Assembly: GCF_002165255.2 (NCBI RefSeq) | Contig: NZ_CP028561.1 | Location: forward strand, 62,001 to 126,000 | Source of the DNA: Acinetobacter sp. WCHA45 | GTDB lineage: Bacteria > Pseudomonadota > Gammaproteobacteria > Pseudomonadales > Moraxellaceae | Length of the DNA stretch: 64,000 nt | Direction of reading: 5' to 3' | Shown: in pieces, positions 55,172-62,787 of the stretch | Layout: each line of letters starts with the position of its first letter | How positions within the stretch are numbered: position 1 is the stretch's first letter | Translations under genes and position numbers: made by a program | The notes under the pieces: generated by a model | Databases searched by the model: none | Told to the model about the DNA's origin: nothing | The model's input: the letters and a program-made list of their open reading frames with translations, nothing else

Positions 55172-56324
55172 GTCACATCAGAATACCGTATTTCATCAAT
55201 TACTCAAACCCATTCTAAGACAAGATTTTGAACGTCTGGCTAAACTGCACCACTCTGGGCAAAAATTAAGATCAGCCACCCGCTGGGATCAGTTTGTTGC
55301 CATATTGATGTCCCAACTTTCTTGTCGGCAAAGCTTAAGAGACATTCAATCCAATCTCGAATCCCAGCAGGAAAAGCTCTATCATCTTGGCGCGAAGAGA
55401 ATTGCGCGAAGCACCTTAGCAAGACTCAACGAAGAACAGCCCGCCAGCCTGTATCAGCAATTGTTCACACAGCTGCTTCAGCGCTGTGAAAACTCTAAAA
55501 CTGCACATAAATTTAGATTCAAAAATCCGCTGTATTCACTAGATGCCAGTCATATTGATCTTTCACTGTCATTGTGCGCATGGGCAAAAGTGCATGAATC
55601 CAAAGCCAGTATTAAACTCAGTGTTGGCTTAAATCACAGCAATACCATTCCTGAATTTGTAGCGCTTGGGGATGGTATTGAAAATGATATGGTGCAAGGC
55701 AGAGCATTTAAATTTCCTGCTGGCAGCATTATCGTCTTTGATAAAGGATATGTTGATTATCAATGGTTTGCTCAGTTGACACTTCAGAACGTCAGCTTTG
55801 TAACCCGGCTACGCCCAAAGACAGTTTATCAAGTTAAATCAAGCCGCAGCGTATTAGAGACTAAAGGGATTATTGCGGATGAATGTATTGAATTGAGCAG
55901 TGCGCATGCCAAGAAAAGAGGCGCACCTGAATTATTAAGACGTATAGAGTTTTATGATACAGATAAGAAAAGAACATTCGAATTTCTGAGCAACAACTTT
56001 CATCTGGCAGCATCCACCATTGCTGCAATTTATAAAGATCGCTGGAAGATTGAGTTATTCTTTAAAGCCATCAAGCAGAATTTAAAACTGAAGTCATTTC
56101 TAGGTCGAAGCCGCAATGCGATACAAACGCAAATATGGATTGCATTAATTGCCTATTTGCTGGTGAACTTCGCTAAACACATGGCACAAGAAGGATGGAG
56201 TGTTCAGCGTTTACTGAGAATTATTCAGGTCAATTTATTTGAAAGGAAACTTTTAAGGTCACTCTTTGTGCCTGATAAAAAATGGCGAAAACAAGAAGAA
56301 CCTCAATTGAGGTTCTTCTTGTGA
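55170..56324 (+). CDS. IS4-family DDE transposase
   Basis: 384 residues starting at a TTG. N-terminal DUF4372-like region (N-T-V-F-H-Q-L-L-K, R-W-D-Q-F-V-A, R-Q-S-L-R-D-I). Catalytic acids: D125 in S-L-D-A-S-H, D191 in V-F-D-K-G-Y and E295. Y288-x2-R291-x3-E295-x6-K302 is the Y-R-E-K signature of the IS4 family. The reading frame is intact, so the element may be active. Confidence 0.93.
   Translation: MSHQNTVFHQLLKPILRQDFERLAKLHHSGQKLRSATRWDQFVAILMSQLSCRQSLRDIQSNLESQQEKLYHLGAKRIARSTLARLNEEQPASLYQQLFTQLLQRCENSKTAHKFRFKNPLYSLDASHIDLSLSLCAWAKVHESKASIKLSVGLNHSNTIPEFVALGDGIENDMVQGRAFKFPAGSIIVFDKGYVDYQWFAQLTLQNVSFVTRLRPKTVYQVKSSRSVLETKGIIADECIELSSAHAKKRGAPELLRRIEFYDTDKKRTFEFLSNNFHLAASTIAAIYKDRWKIELFFKAIKQNLKLKSFLGRSRNAIQTQIWIALIAYLLVNFAKHMAQEGWSVQRLLRIIQVNLFERKLLRSLFVPDKKWRKQEEPQLRFFL
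56291..56322. repeat. 32-bp palindrome at the end of the transposase gene
   Basis: Perfect 16-bp inverted repeat without a loop whose left half is ACAAGAAGAACCTCAA; it overlaps the last codons and stop codon. It probably blocks transcription entering or leaving the IS, but has no T-tract. Confidence 0.8.
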
Positions 56325-56343
56325 TATTTGTGGGACAGCAGTG

Positions 56344-56352
56344 GCGAAGGCT
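56344..56352 (+). repeat. 9-bp target-site duplication, right copy
   Basis: GCGAAGGCT directly after the right IS end; identical to 55062-55070. Confidence 0.93.
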
Positions 56353-56429
56353 TCCTTTTTTGTTGAGTTTAATTCATCAATAATTGGAAATAATGATTGA
56401 AAAATAAGCGTGAAACGTGAATAGTCATG

Positions 56430-56463
56430 AAAAAGCCGCTCTAGTGCGCTGAACCCTAGAGCG
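56430..56463 (-). terminator. Minus-strand terminator left of cassette 2
   Basis: 8-bp stem CGCTCTAG / CTAGAGCG with an 11-nt loop; the minus-strand 3' side runs GCTTTTTC. It could end the restriction gene transcript outside the cassette. Confidence 0.65.
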
Positions 56464-56504
56464 ACCTAATTTAAGATATTGATATTTATGTTAAAAGTTC
56501 AAGT

Positions 56505-56532
56505 ATTTCACTTAAGGTGTATTATGTTAATT
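56505..56532 (+). other. dif-like XerC/XerD site 2L
   Basis: XerC-like arm ATTTCACTTAA (56505-56515), spacer GGTGTA, XerD-like arm TTATGTTAATT (56522-56532). The XerD arm matches E. coli dif at 10 of 11 and the spacer has the common pdif look. The XerC arm is weaker, 8 of 11 against the pdif arm. Confidence 0.72.
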
Positions 56533-56560
56533 GTAGAAATACTAAATAAGTGCAATCAAT

Positions 56561-57541
56561 CTAAATATCTCCACCAGATTTAAAGATATTTTCCCGATGA
56601 TATTTTAGATATTCCTCTCTTCCTTCTACTGGTAACATTGGGATATTTTTATTATCACTTATACCTATTTTTGAATATGTCATTTTTGATAAGAAAGGAG
56701 AAAGCATCACTTTTTTATCATCCGTAAAGGACATAAATCCTCTATCAAATAGAAAATCGAAAGTTGGGCTAAGCATAAAACCATTATAGGGGTCTGTTTT
56801 TTCAAATGTATCACTATCAACCCAAGGCTTAATATGACTAGCAATTAATAAACGATCGTCAGTAATCATAGTAATTGGACAAAATGGGCATAGATCCAAA
56901 AGTTTACTTCTATAAATACCATGTCCTTTTCTAGCTTGTCTTGTTTGTTCGTTAGCAGAGTTATCTATTTCCTCTTCAATAATAGCTGGGTGTTCTACTT
57001 CTCCAAAGTAGTCTGCAAACAATTTAAAGTAGAATGATATTTCTCTAGTTTGAATATTTTTTAGTTTAAGTACAGAAATGTATGTGATGTTAGGGAGAGA
57101 TAGTTCCCTTAATATTTGATAGAAACTATTACTAGAGTTTATATATATTCTTGGCCCAGCTATCTGATCTTGTTCTTCCGCTTCAAATAAAACTATATTA
57201 TCTGGTAGAGATTTAATCCTTTCGAAACGCTCTTCAAATAGATCAGGGAGCTTATCTTTACTTCGATAAAATTGCTCAGGCTTTTGATACTCAATTTGTG
57301 TGTCCTGTAAATACTTAATAAGATCTTTTTTTAGTAAAAAGCACTTAATCTCGAAAGGTCTTTTCCCAAAGAACCATCTTAACTCCTCACTGTCATTACC
57401 TACATATAATTTTGCTTCACCATTTCCTCTTCCTATTTTATTACTGTTTACAACAAAAGAATCTGCAATAGTAATTTTTTCTTTAACATCCAGTACATCA
57501 AAAATTTGATTATCAATAGTTATTTGTTGTTGCATTTCCAT
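56561..57541 (-). CDS. HNH restriction endonuclease
   Basis: 326 residues. The C-terminal third is an HNH nuclease of the restriction type: C218-x2-C221, then L-L-I-A-S-H236-I-K-P-W, N253 in P-Y-N-G-F-M-L-S-P and F-D-F-L-F-D-R-G near 261-268. The N-terminal 200 residues have no recognisable motif and probably recognise DNA. It lies 71 bp downstream of a cytosine methyltransferase on the same strand, so it is almost certainly the cutting partner of a type II system. The recognition site is unknown. Confidence 0.88.
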   Translation of the reverse strand: MEMQQQITIDNQIFDVLDVKEKITIADSFVVNSNKIGRGNGEAKLYVGNDSEELRWFFGKRPFEIKCFLLKKDLIKYLQDTQIEYQKPEQFYRSKDKLPDLFEERFERIKSLPDNIVLFEAEEQDQIAGPRIYINSSNSFYQILRELSLPNITYISVLKLKNIQTREISFYFKLFADYFGEVEHPAIIEEEIDNSANEQTRQARKGHGIYRSKLLDLCPFCPITMITDDRLLIASHIKPWVDSDTFEKTDPYNGFMLSPTFDFLFDRGFMSFTDDKKVMLSPFLSKMTYSKIGISDNKNIPMLPVEGREEYLKYHRENIFKSGGDI

Positions 57542-57564
57542 CTAAACCCTCATTTAAGAAAATA

Positions 57565-57598
57565 AAACTAATCTGCTGATGAATAAGCAGATTAGTTT
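57565..57598 (-). terminator. Attenuator-like hairpin between methyltransferase and endonuclease
   Basis: Perfect 13-bp stem AAACTAATCTGCT / AGCAGATTAGTTT with an 8-nt loop, followed on the minus strand by TATTTTCTT. It would reduce endonuclease transcription relative to the methyltransferase. Confidence 0.75.
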
Positions 57599-57612
57599 AA
57601 ACTAGATAGGTA

Positions 57613-58848
57613 TTAGATCAAATCTAATTGTTTTTGAAAATTTTTTTCTTCAAAACTAACAACTTGTTTGATTTGCACTAAAATAGCTATCAAAACATCA
57701 ACTACAATCGAGTTACCAGCTTGTCGATAAGCCTGTGTATCAGATACAACTATCTTAAAGCTGTCACAGAATCCCATTAGTCGTAAGCACTCTCGTGGTG
57801 TTAGCTTACGGATACGACCTTGTGTCGTTACATAATTATCAACACCTGCTCGGTGCATTTTAGTCATAGTAGCTAAAAGTGGACGAGCTATTTCAAGATC
57901 TATTTTTGGTCTTGTATAAAAGCCTTTCGTACCTGTTGCCATCACATAATTTACAAGTTTTTCAGAAAGGAAATATTTTTCATCAATTGGGTTAGGTAAC
58001 TCTTCAAAAATAAAATCACCATGCCAATTAAATTGTTGATTAGCTTTTTGACATAAACCAATTGAACCATTGATTTGTGTGTATTGCTTATTCAGATTTT
58101 TAGTACTTGTTACAAAATCAATGCCTTTGTCACCTAAGTAATATTTTTCAGGCGTATTTTCCAATAGAAAATCTTGCATTGTTTTTGTCAAAACTTGAGG
58201 TTTTGGGAACTCAAATTCAACAGTTTGATCTAAAAATCCAACAACAAATAATCGTTCACGATTTTGGGGAATACCATAATTCTTAGAGTTTAAAACTTGG
58301 GAATGCCATTTATAGCCTAAATCACTGAAAACATTTTGCATAATTGTCCAAGTATTACCATCATCATGACTTAAAACACCTTTAACATTCTCATAAATGA
58401 AGACTTTAGGTCTAATTTCATTAACTAAACGAGCAAACTCATAGAAAAGAGTACCTCTCGTATCTTCAAATCCACCTCGCTTACCTACCATAGAAAATGA
58501 TTGGCAAGGGCTTCCCCCTACAAATAAATCAATTTCATTTCTATATTGGTATCCATCCAAAAATCGAACATCATAATGAAAGTGTTTTTGAGGAATGTTG
58601 TAATTTGCTTGATAGCTTTCCTCCACAAAATTTTTCTTTTTTTTCTTAGTATAAAGCTCATCAACATAAGCTTTTTTTTCTTTAAAACCACTCAAATCCG
58701 CCAAATTTTTCTCGATTTCATCTCGTTCAAGATCTATTTCAATATTTCCATTATCACATGCAAAAGCAATATCATGCGGTATAGATAACCGTTCAAGAGC
58801 ATGTTCAATTGCCCCTATACCACTAAACACTGTACCTAGTTTCAACAT
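57613..58848 (-). CDS. DNA (cytosine-5)-methyltransferase
   Basis: 411 residues. Motif I G-T-V-F-S-G-I-G-A near residue 5, motif IV G-G-S-P-C-Q-S-F with catalytic C115, motif VI E153-N-V, motif VIII Q-N-R-E-R-L-F-V-V-G, motif IX R-E-C-L-R-L-M-G and motif X Q-A-G-N-S-I-V-V. All are in order. Variable target-recognition region at about 225-340. It protects host DNA from the HNH endonuclease encoded downstream. Confidence 0.96.
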   Translation of the reverse strand: MLKLGTVFSGIGAIEHALERLSIPHDIAFACDNGNIEIDLERDEIEKNLADLSGFKEKKAYVDELYTKKKKKNFVEESYQANYNIPQKHFHYDVRFLDGYQYRNEIDLFVGGSPCQSFSMVGKRGGFEDTRGTLFYEFARLVNEIRPKVFIYENVKGVLSHDDGNTWTIMQNVFSDLGYKWHSQVLNSKNYGIPQNRERLFVVGFLDQTVEFEFPKPQVLTKTMQDFLLENTPEKYYLGDKGIDFVTSTKNLNKQYTQINGSIGLCQKANQQFNWHGDFIFEELPNPIDEKYFLSEKLVNYVMATGTKGFYTRPKIDLEIARPLLATMTKMHRAGVDNYVTTQGRIRKLTPRECLRLMGFCDSFKIVVSDTQAYRQAGNSIVVDVLIAILVQIKQVVSFEEKNFQKQLDLI

Positions 58849-58952
58849 AACAATAACTTCAATTTGGATTTTAAAACCACTATATACCAGACCCAGATAT
58901 ATGTGTCCAGATGTTAATTGAAGTTATTTATCATTGAACGACAATAGTGACG

Positions 58953-58980
58953 ACTTAACATAAAATCTCTTATGCGAATC
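58953..58980 (-). other. dif-like XerC/XerD site 2R (inverted)
   Basis: Read on the minus strand: XerC-like arm GATTCGCATAA, spacer GAGATT, XerD-like arm TTATGTTAAGT. The XerD arm is 10 of 11 to E. coli dif and the XerC arm contains CGCATAA, identical to E. coli dif. It overlaps the DUF3565 stop codon (58979-58981) by two bases. Confidence 0.75.
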
Positions 58981-59167
58981 ACTTCTCCTCACACGTCTTA
59001 CATTCCAACATCACACCTAATTTTTCCTTACGCCCTTGTTCTGTTAACACCCAAGGGCGATTTTGCCACGGTGGATTATGGCGCACATGCTGCGTATGAC
59101 CACAGGCGAGATCAGCAACCCAATGATTTTCTTCATCGATATGAAAACCAACAATCGCTTGCTGCAT
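58979..59167 (-). CDS. DUF3565 family small protein
   Basis: 62 residues with two pairs of zinc-ligand-like residues: C-G-H-T-Q-H-V-R-H near residue 22 and C-K-T-C at 56-59, plus the family block P-P-W-Q-N-R-P-W-V. It is 1 bp downstream of ohrR, so they form an operon. The function is unknown. Cassette 2 lies directly against its stop codon. Confidence 0.85.
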   Translation of the reverse strand: MQQAIVGFHIDEENHWVADLACGHTQHVRHNPPWQNRPWVLTEQGRKEKLGVMLECKTCEEK

Positions 59168-59620
59168 TTATTCACTCAAACTTTCGAATTTAGAATCCTC
59201 CAAACCCTTTAAAAAACGATGGCATAGATTATGAATCGCCACCAAATCATTCGGATCAACACCCAAAGAGCAGGCGAGTTTAAACGGAATTAAGGTAATG
59301 TCATCTTTTGCAGCAAGTGCTTTTTCCAGCAAGATCACCTTTTTCATACGCTCATCTTCTTTCACCGCAATGCGCTTTAAAAACTGTTTTTCTTCAAGTT
59401 TTTTAATAATTGGCGTCAGCGTGCCCGAATCAAAAAAGGTCTTCTGACCAATTTCAGACAACGTCACATTGTCCTTTTCATATAAAGCCAGCAACACAAT
59501 AAATTGCGGATAGGTCAGGTCGTATTCCTGAAGCAAGGGACGATATTGACGAATCATCGCATTGGTCGCGGAATACATCGCAAAACACACTTGATTATCC
59601 AAGTAAGAAAATTCAGTCAT
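59168..59620 (-). CDS. ohrR: OhrR-type MarR regulator of organic peroxide response
   Basis: 150 residues. L-D-N-Q-V-C12-F-A-M-Y-S contains the peroxide-reactive cysteine and its neighbours typical of OhrR. Winged helix: Y-D-L-T-Y-P-Q-F-I-V-L-L-A-L-Y, F-D-S-G-T-L-T-P-I-I-K-K-L-E and wing D-E-R-M-K-K-V. It is divergent from gpx, with a 25-bp perfect inverted repeat between them that is the probable operator. Other cysteines near 90 and 135 might be the resolving partner. Confidence 0.85.
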   Translation of the reverse strand: MTEFSYLDNQVCFAMYSATNAMIRQYRPLLQEYDLTYPQFIVLLALYEKDNVTLSEIGQKTFFDSGTLTPIIKKLEEKQFLKRIAVKEDERMKKVILLEKALAAKDDITLIPFKLACSLGVDPNDLVAIHNLCHRFLKGLEDSKFESLSE

Positions 59621-59698
59621 GCTTTGCTCCTCAACGTCATCTTTGCGAACTCACAGTATAGTTTGATTAACATAAAAAGTATATTGCGCATAATTAAC

Positions 59699-59723
59699 TT
59701 GCACACAATATAATTGTGTGCAA
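59699..59723. promoter_or_regulatory. Probable OhrR operator, ohrR/gpx
   Basis: Perfect inverted repeat TTGCACACAAT / ATTGTGTGCAA with a 3-bp centre, in the 179-bp divergent region between ohrR and gpx. A partial copy, ATTGCGCA, lies about 15 bp upstream at 59683-59690. Confidence 0.75.
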
Positions 59724-59799
59724 TATTAATTCGCATAGCTGAACAAATAGACAAAGCTATTAGGCAAATAAGATGGATTGAATCAGAGAGAGATTTGGT

Positions 59800-60282
59800 A
59801 TGACCACAATTTATGATTTTCAGGCTGAACTTTTAGAAGGCGAGCAAAAGAACTTTGCAGACTATCAAGGCAAAGTTTTATTGGTGGTGAACACGGCAAG
59901 TCAATGTGGCTTAACCCCACAATTTGAAGGACTTGAGAAGCTATATCAGGACTATCAACAACAAGGTTTAGTGGTTTTAGGCTTTCCGTGTAACCAGTTT
60001 GCTAACCAAGACCCATCAAGCAACGAAGAAATTGGCAGCTTCTGTCAGCGTAACTATGGCGTGTCATTTCCAATGTTTGCCAAAATCGATGTGAATGGTT
60101 CAAATGCGCATCCGATTTATAAATACCTCACCTCAGAAGCCAAAGGTATCTTAGGTAGTGAAAGTATCAAATGGAATTTTACCAAGTTTTTGATTAACCA
60201 AAATGGTGAAGTCATCAAACGCTATTCACCAACGACTAAACCTGAAAAAATTAGCAAAGATATTCAAAAACTTTTGGCTTAA
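59800..60282 (+). CDS. gpx: Glutathione peroxidase (BtuE-like)
   Basis: 160 residues. The peroxidatic residue is C36 in T-A-S-Q-C-G-L-T-P, the Gln66 in G-F-P-C-N-Q-F and the Trp in I-K-W-N-F-T-K-F complete the active site. C82 is a possible resolving cysteine, as in thioredoxin-dependent bacterial Gpx. Divergent from ohrR and probably repressed by it until peroxide oxidises the regulator. Confidence 0.93.
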   Translation: MTTIYDFQAELLEGEQKNFADYQGKVLLVVNTASQCGLTPQFEGLEKLYQDYQQQGLVVLGFPCNQFANQDPSSNEEIGSFCQRNYGVSFPMFAKIDVNGSNAHPIYKYLTSEAKGILGSESIKWNFTKFLINQNGEVIKRYSPTTKPEKISKDIQKLLA

Positions 60283-60306
60283 TTTGACTTTAAAATGCAA
60301 TGCTTT

Positions 60307-60346
60307 AAAAATTACTGGTATCGAAATCATCTACCAGTAATTTTTT
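60307..60346 (+). terminator. gpx terminator
   Basis: Stem AAAATTACTGGTA / TACCAGTAATTTT around an 11-nt loop followed by T-rich DNA, 25 bp after the stop codon. Confidence 0.9.
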
Positions 60347-60505
60347 AACTTTTATCACTCAGAAAATTGTCTATTTAAATAAATCGAATCTAGTGATTTG
60401 AATAAATTAGAATTTTTTAGATTTAATAATTACATAACTTGTTTAAACAACATCAATAAACTTCGCTATACTTTTGCCAAGATTAAAAAATATGAGCGTT
60501 AAATT

Positions 60506-61450
60506 ATGCGTGTACTTGTAGTGATGGATCCAATTGAAACGGTGAATCTTAAGAAAGATTCAACCATGGCAATGTTATGGGCGGCAAGCCGTCGCGGTCA
60601 TGAATTGGGTTATGTATTACAACACGATTTATATATTGATCAGGGTAAAGCCTTTGGTTTGATTTCACCGCTTAAAGTCTTTGAAGATTACGATCATTAT
60701 TATGAGTTGGGTGAGAAGCGAAAAGAGTCATTGGCGGATTACGATGTGGTGTTGATGCGTAAAGACCCACCGTTTGATATGAATTTTGTCTATACCACTT
60801 ATATTTTGGAACAGGCTGAACGTGAAGGGGCGTGGATTATTAACAAACCACAATCGCTACGTGACTGTAATGAAAAGCTGTTCGCAACTCAATTCCCAGA
60901 GTTACAAGTACCGACTTTGGTGACGTCTCAACAAAGCCTAATTCGTGAATTTATTAAAGAACATGGCGATGTGATTGTGAAGCCTTTGGATGGCATGGGC
61001 GGTATGGGGATTTTCCGTTTATACCAAGATGGGGTAAATATTGGTTCAACTCTGGAAATGCTCACCGAAATGGGCACATGTCCAATCATGGCACAACGTT
61101 ATATTCCTGAAATTGTTGAAGGTGATAAGCGTATCTTGATGGTCAATGGTGAACCGATTCCATATTGTTTAGCGCGTATTCCGCAAAATGGTGAAGTACG
61201 AGGTAATTTGGCGGCAGGTGGTCTAGGTCAAGCGCGTCCACTCACTGAAAATGACAAAATGATTGCGGCAAAAGTCGGTCCTTTCCTGCGTGAAAAAGGT
61301 TTGGTTTTTGTGGGGCTTGATGTGATTGGTAATTATGTGACTGAAATAAATGTCACCAGTCCGACCTGTATTCGTGAGATTGATGCTCAGTTTGGTACCT
61401 CGATTGCAGATAATTTATTTGATGTGCTAGAAGCAGGGCGAAACAGCTAA
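60506..61450 (+). CDS. gshB: Glutathione synthetase
   Basis: 314 residues. ATP-grasp fold: M-D-P-I-E-T-V-N near the N-terminus, D-V-V-L-M-R-K-D-P-P-F-D near 75, V-I-V-K-P-L-D-G-M-G-G near 155, the G-D-K-R-I-L-M-V-N-G substrate-grip and E-I-N-V-T-S-P-T near 287. It adds glycine to gamma-glutamylcysteine. gshA is 28 kb away at 31291. Confidence 0.96.
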   Translation: MRVLVVMDPIETVNLKKDSTMAMLWAASRRGHELGYVLQHDLYIDQGKAFGLISPLKVFEDYDHYYELGEKRKESLADYDVVLMRKDPPFDMNFVYTTYILEQAEREGAWIINKPQSLRDCNEKLFATQFPELQVPTLVTSQQSLIREFIKEHGDVIVKPLDGMGGMGIFRLYQDGVNIGSTLEMLTEMGTCPIMAQRYIPEIVEGDKRILMVNGEPIPYCLARIPQNGEVRGNLAAGGLGQARPLTENDKMIAAKVGPFLREKGLVFVGLDVIGNYVTEINVTSPTCIREIDAQFGTSIADNLFDVLEAGRNS

Positions 61451-61468
61451 GATTACGCCATTTTTTGA

Positions 61469-61520
61469 CCAAACTGCCCGTTTGTATTTGGATTAAATTT
61501 ATGTGCAAATGGGCGTTTGG
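61469..61520 (+). other. Long imperfect hairpin between gshB and murG
   Basis: TGCCCGTTTG (61475-61484) pairs with CAAATGGGCG (61506-61515) and the outer CCAAA with TTTGG, one bulged C between. It lacks a T-tract and so is an uncertain terminator or processing site about 20 bp after the gshB stop codon. Confidence 0.5.
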
Positions 61521-61676
61521 ATATTGGTAGAACCTTGTTTTCAACAAAGAATTAAAAAAAGCTCAGCTTTCTGTTGTAAACAGGTGAAATTCGCTTTTCG
61601 TGAATGAAGCTTTAGGATTAGAATAACTTCCGAAAACAATAGACGATAACCTTCTTTTGAGTTGAAGAATTAGACC

Positions 61677-62774
61677 GTGACCAATTCGCCACAGAATAAA
61701 CCTAAACATGTCATGATGATGGCCGCTGGCACAGGTGGACATGTTTTCCCTGCGCTTGCTGTTGCCAAACAACTGCAACAGGATGGCTGCCAAGTCTCTT
61801 GGCTAGCAACGCCTACGGGAATGGAAAATCGGTTACTCAAAGATCACAATATTCCGATTTATCAAATTGATATTCAAGGCGTACGCGGTAATGGTATTTT
61901 ACGTAAGTTGAGTGCGCCATTTAAAATTCTAAAAGCAACATTAAGCGCGATGCGCTATATGAAGCAATTAAATATTGATGCTGTGGCGGGTTTCGGCGGT
62001 TATGTCGCTGGACCAGGTGGTTTAGCAGCACGTTTACTCGGTATTCCTGTGTTAATCCATGAACAGAATGCGATTGCAGGATTTACCAACACCCAATTGG
62101 CACGTATTGCCAAGACCGTGTGTCAGGCTTTTCCAAATACATTTGCAAACAGTGATAAAGTCGTGACCACAGGTAATCCTGTACGTGCTGAGATTACTGC
62201 GATTTTGAACCCATCATGGCGTTATCAAACCCGTGAGCAAGCACAATTACCACTGAATATTTTGATTGTTGGTGGTTCACTGGGTGCACAAGCACTGAAT
62301 GAGCGTTTGCCTGAAGCTCTGAAAAAGGTCAATGTTCCATTGAATGTGTTTCATCAATGCGGCCAAAATCAGCAAGAGATTACGCGTCAACGTTATCAGG
62401 ATGCATCTGCAAATTTAAATATTCAGGTTGAGCCTTTTATTCATGATATGGCAAAAGCCTACAGTGACGCTGATTTAATTATTTGCCGTGCTGGTGCATT
62501 AACGGTTACAGAAGTCGCAACTGCGGGTCTTGCTGCAGTGTTTGTTCCGCTGCCTATCGCAGTGGATGATCACCAGACTGCAAATGCGAAATTTTTAGCA
62601 AATGTCGGCGCTGCGAAAATTTGTCAACAAGCAGACATGACACCCACTGTTTTAGATGAGTTGTTAGCCACATTATTAAATCGCCAACTACTGTCTGAAA
62701 TGGCAATTAAAGCACGTCAACAAGCACAACCGAATGCAACTCAGCATGTGGTTGATCTGATTAAAAAATTGTAA
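61677..62774 (+). CDS. murG: UDP-GlcNAc:lipid I GlcNAc transferase MurG
   Basis: 365 residues from a GTG at 61677. GT28 glycosyltransferase at the inner face of the membrane making lipid [14 protein letters not shown] near residue 17 (acceptor loop), G-F-G-G-Y-V-A-G-P near 104, [12 protein letters not shown] near 199 and [10 protein letters not shown] near 263 are the three G-loops and UDP-sugar site. murC follows 13 bp downstream. Confidence 0.97.
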   Translation: MTNSPQNKPKHVMMMAAGTGGHVFPALAVAKQLQQDGCQVSWLATPTGMENRLLKDHNIPIYQIDIQGVRGNGILRKLSAPFKILKATLSAMRYMKQLNIDAVAGFGGYVAGPGGLAARLLGIPVLIHEQNAIAGFTNTQLARIAKTVCQAFPNTFANSDKVVTTGNPVRAEITAILNPSWRYQTREQAQLPLNILIVGGSLGAQALNERLPEALKKVNVPLNVFHQCGQNQQEITRQRYQDASANLNIQVEPFIHDMAKAYSDADLIICRAGALTVTEVATAGLAAVFVPLPIAVDDHQTANAKFLANVGAAKICQQADMTPTVLDELLATLLNRQLLSEMAIKARQQAQPNATQHVVDLIKKL

Positions 62775-62787
62775 TTCGAGTTTATTT

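Larger units (their letters stand above)
55071..56343 (+). mobile_element. IS4-family insertion sequence
   Basis: 1273 bp between imperfect terminal inverted repeats (left CACTACTGTCCCA; right end read inward CACTGCTGTCCCA, one mismatch in 13) and flanked by a perfect 9-bp direct repeat. It encodes one intact DDE transposase. Undamaged ends, duplication and gene indicate a recent insertion. I cannot name the exact IS. Confidence 0.93.
55052..56363 (+). terminator. pyrE: pyrE terminator, split by an insertion sequence
   Basis: Left half: A5-GGAAGC at about 55053-55063, then the duplicated GCGAAGGCT. Right half: GCTTCC-T6 beginning at about 56350. Joining the halves with one copy of the 9-bp duplication rebuilds an 11-bp stem (A5-GGAAGC with GCTTCC-T5) and a GAAG loop, an ordinary terminator. 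The IS now lies inside it. Confidence 0.85.
56505..58980. mobile_element. dif-bracketed cassette 2 (restriction-modification)
   Basis: 2476 bp between two inverted 28-bp dif-like sites (56505-56532 and 58953-58980), XerC arms outside and XerD arms inside, as in cassette 1. It holds a cytosine methyltransferase and an HNH endonuclease gene, both on the minus strand, and is AT-rich. The right site touches the stop codon of the DUF3565 gene without altering its coding sequence. Confidence 0.72.

Noticed and set aside
59665..59692. Third possible dif-like site: GATTAACATAA followed 6 bp later by TATTGCGCATA
   Set aside because: The XerD-like arm is good but the XerC-like arm matches at only about 6 of 11. 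The bases belong to the ohrR/gpx promoter and operator region and no partner site brackets a gene.
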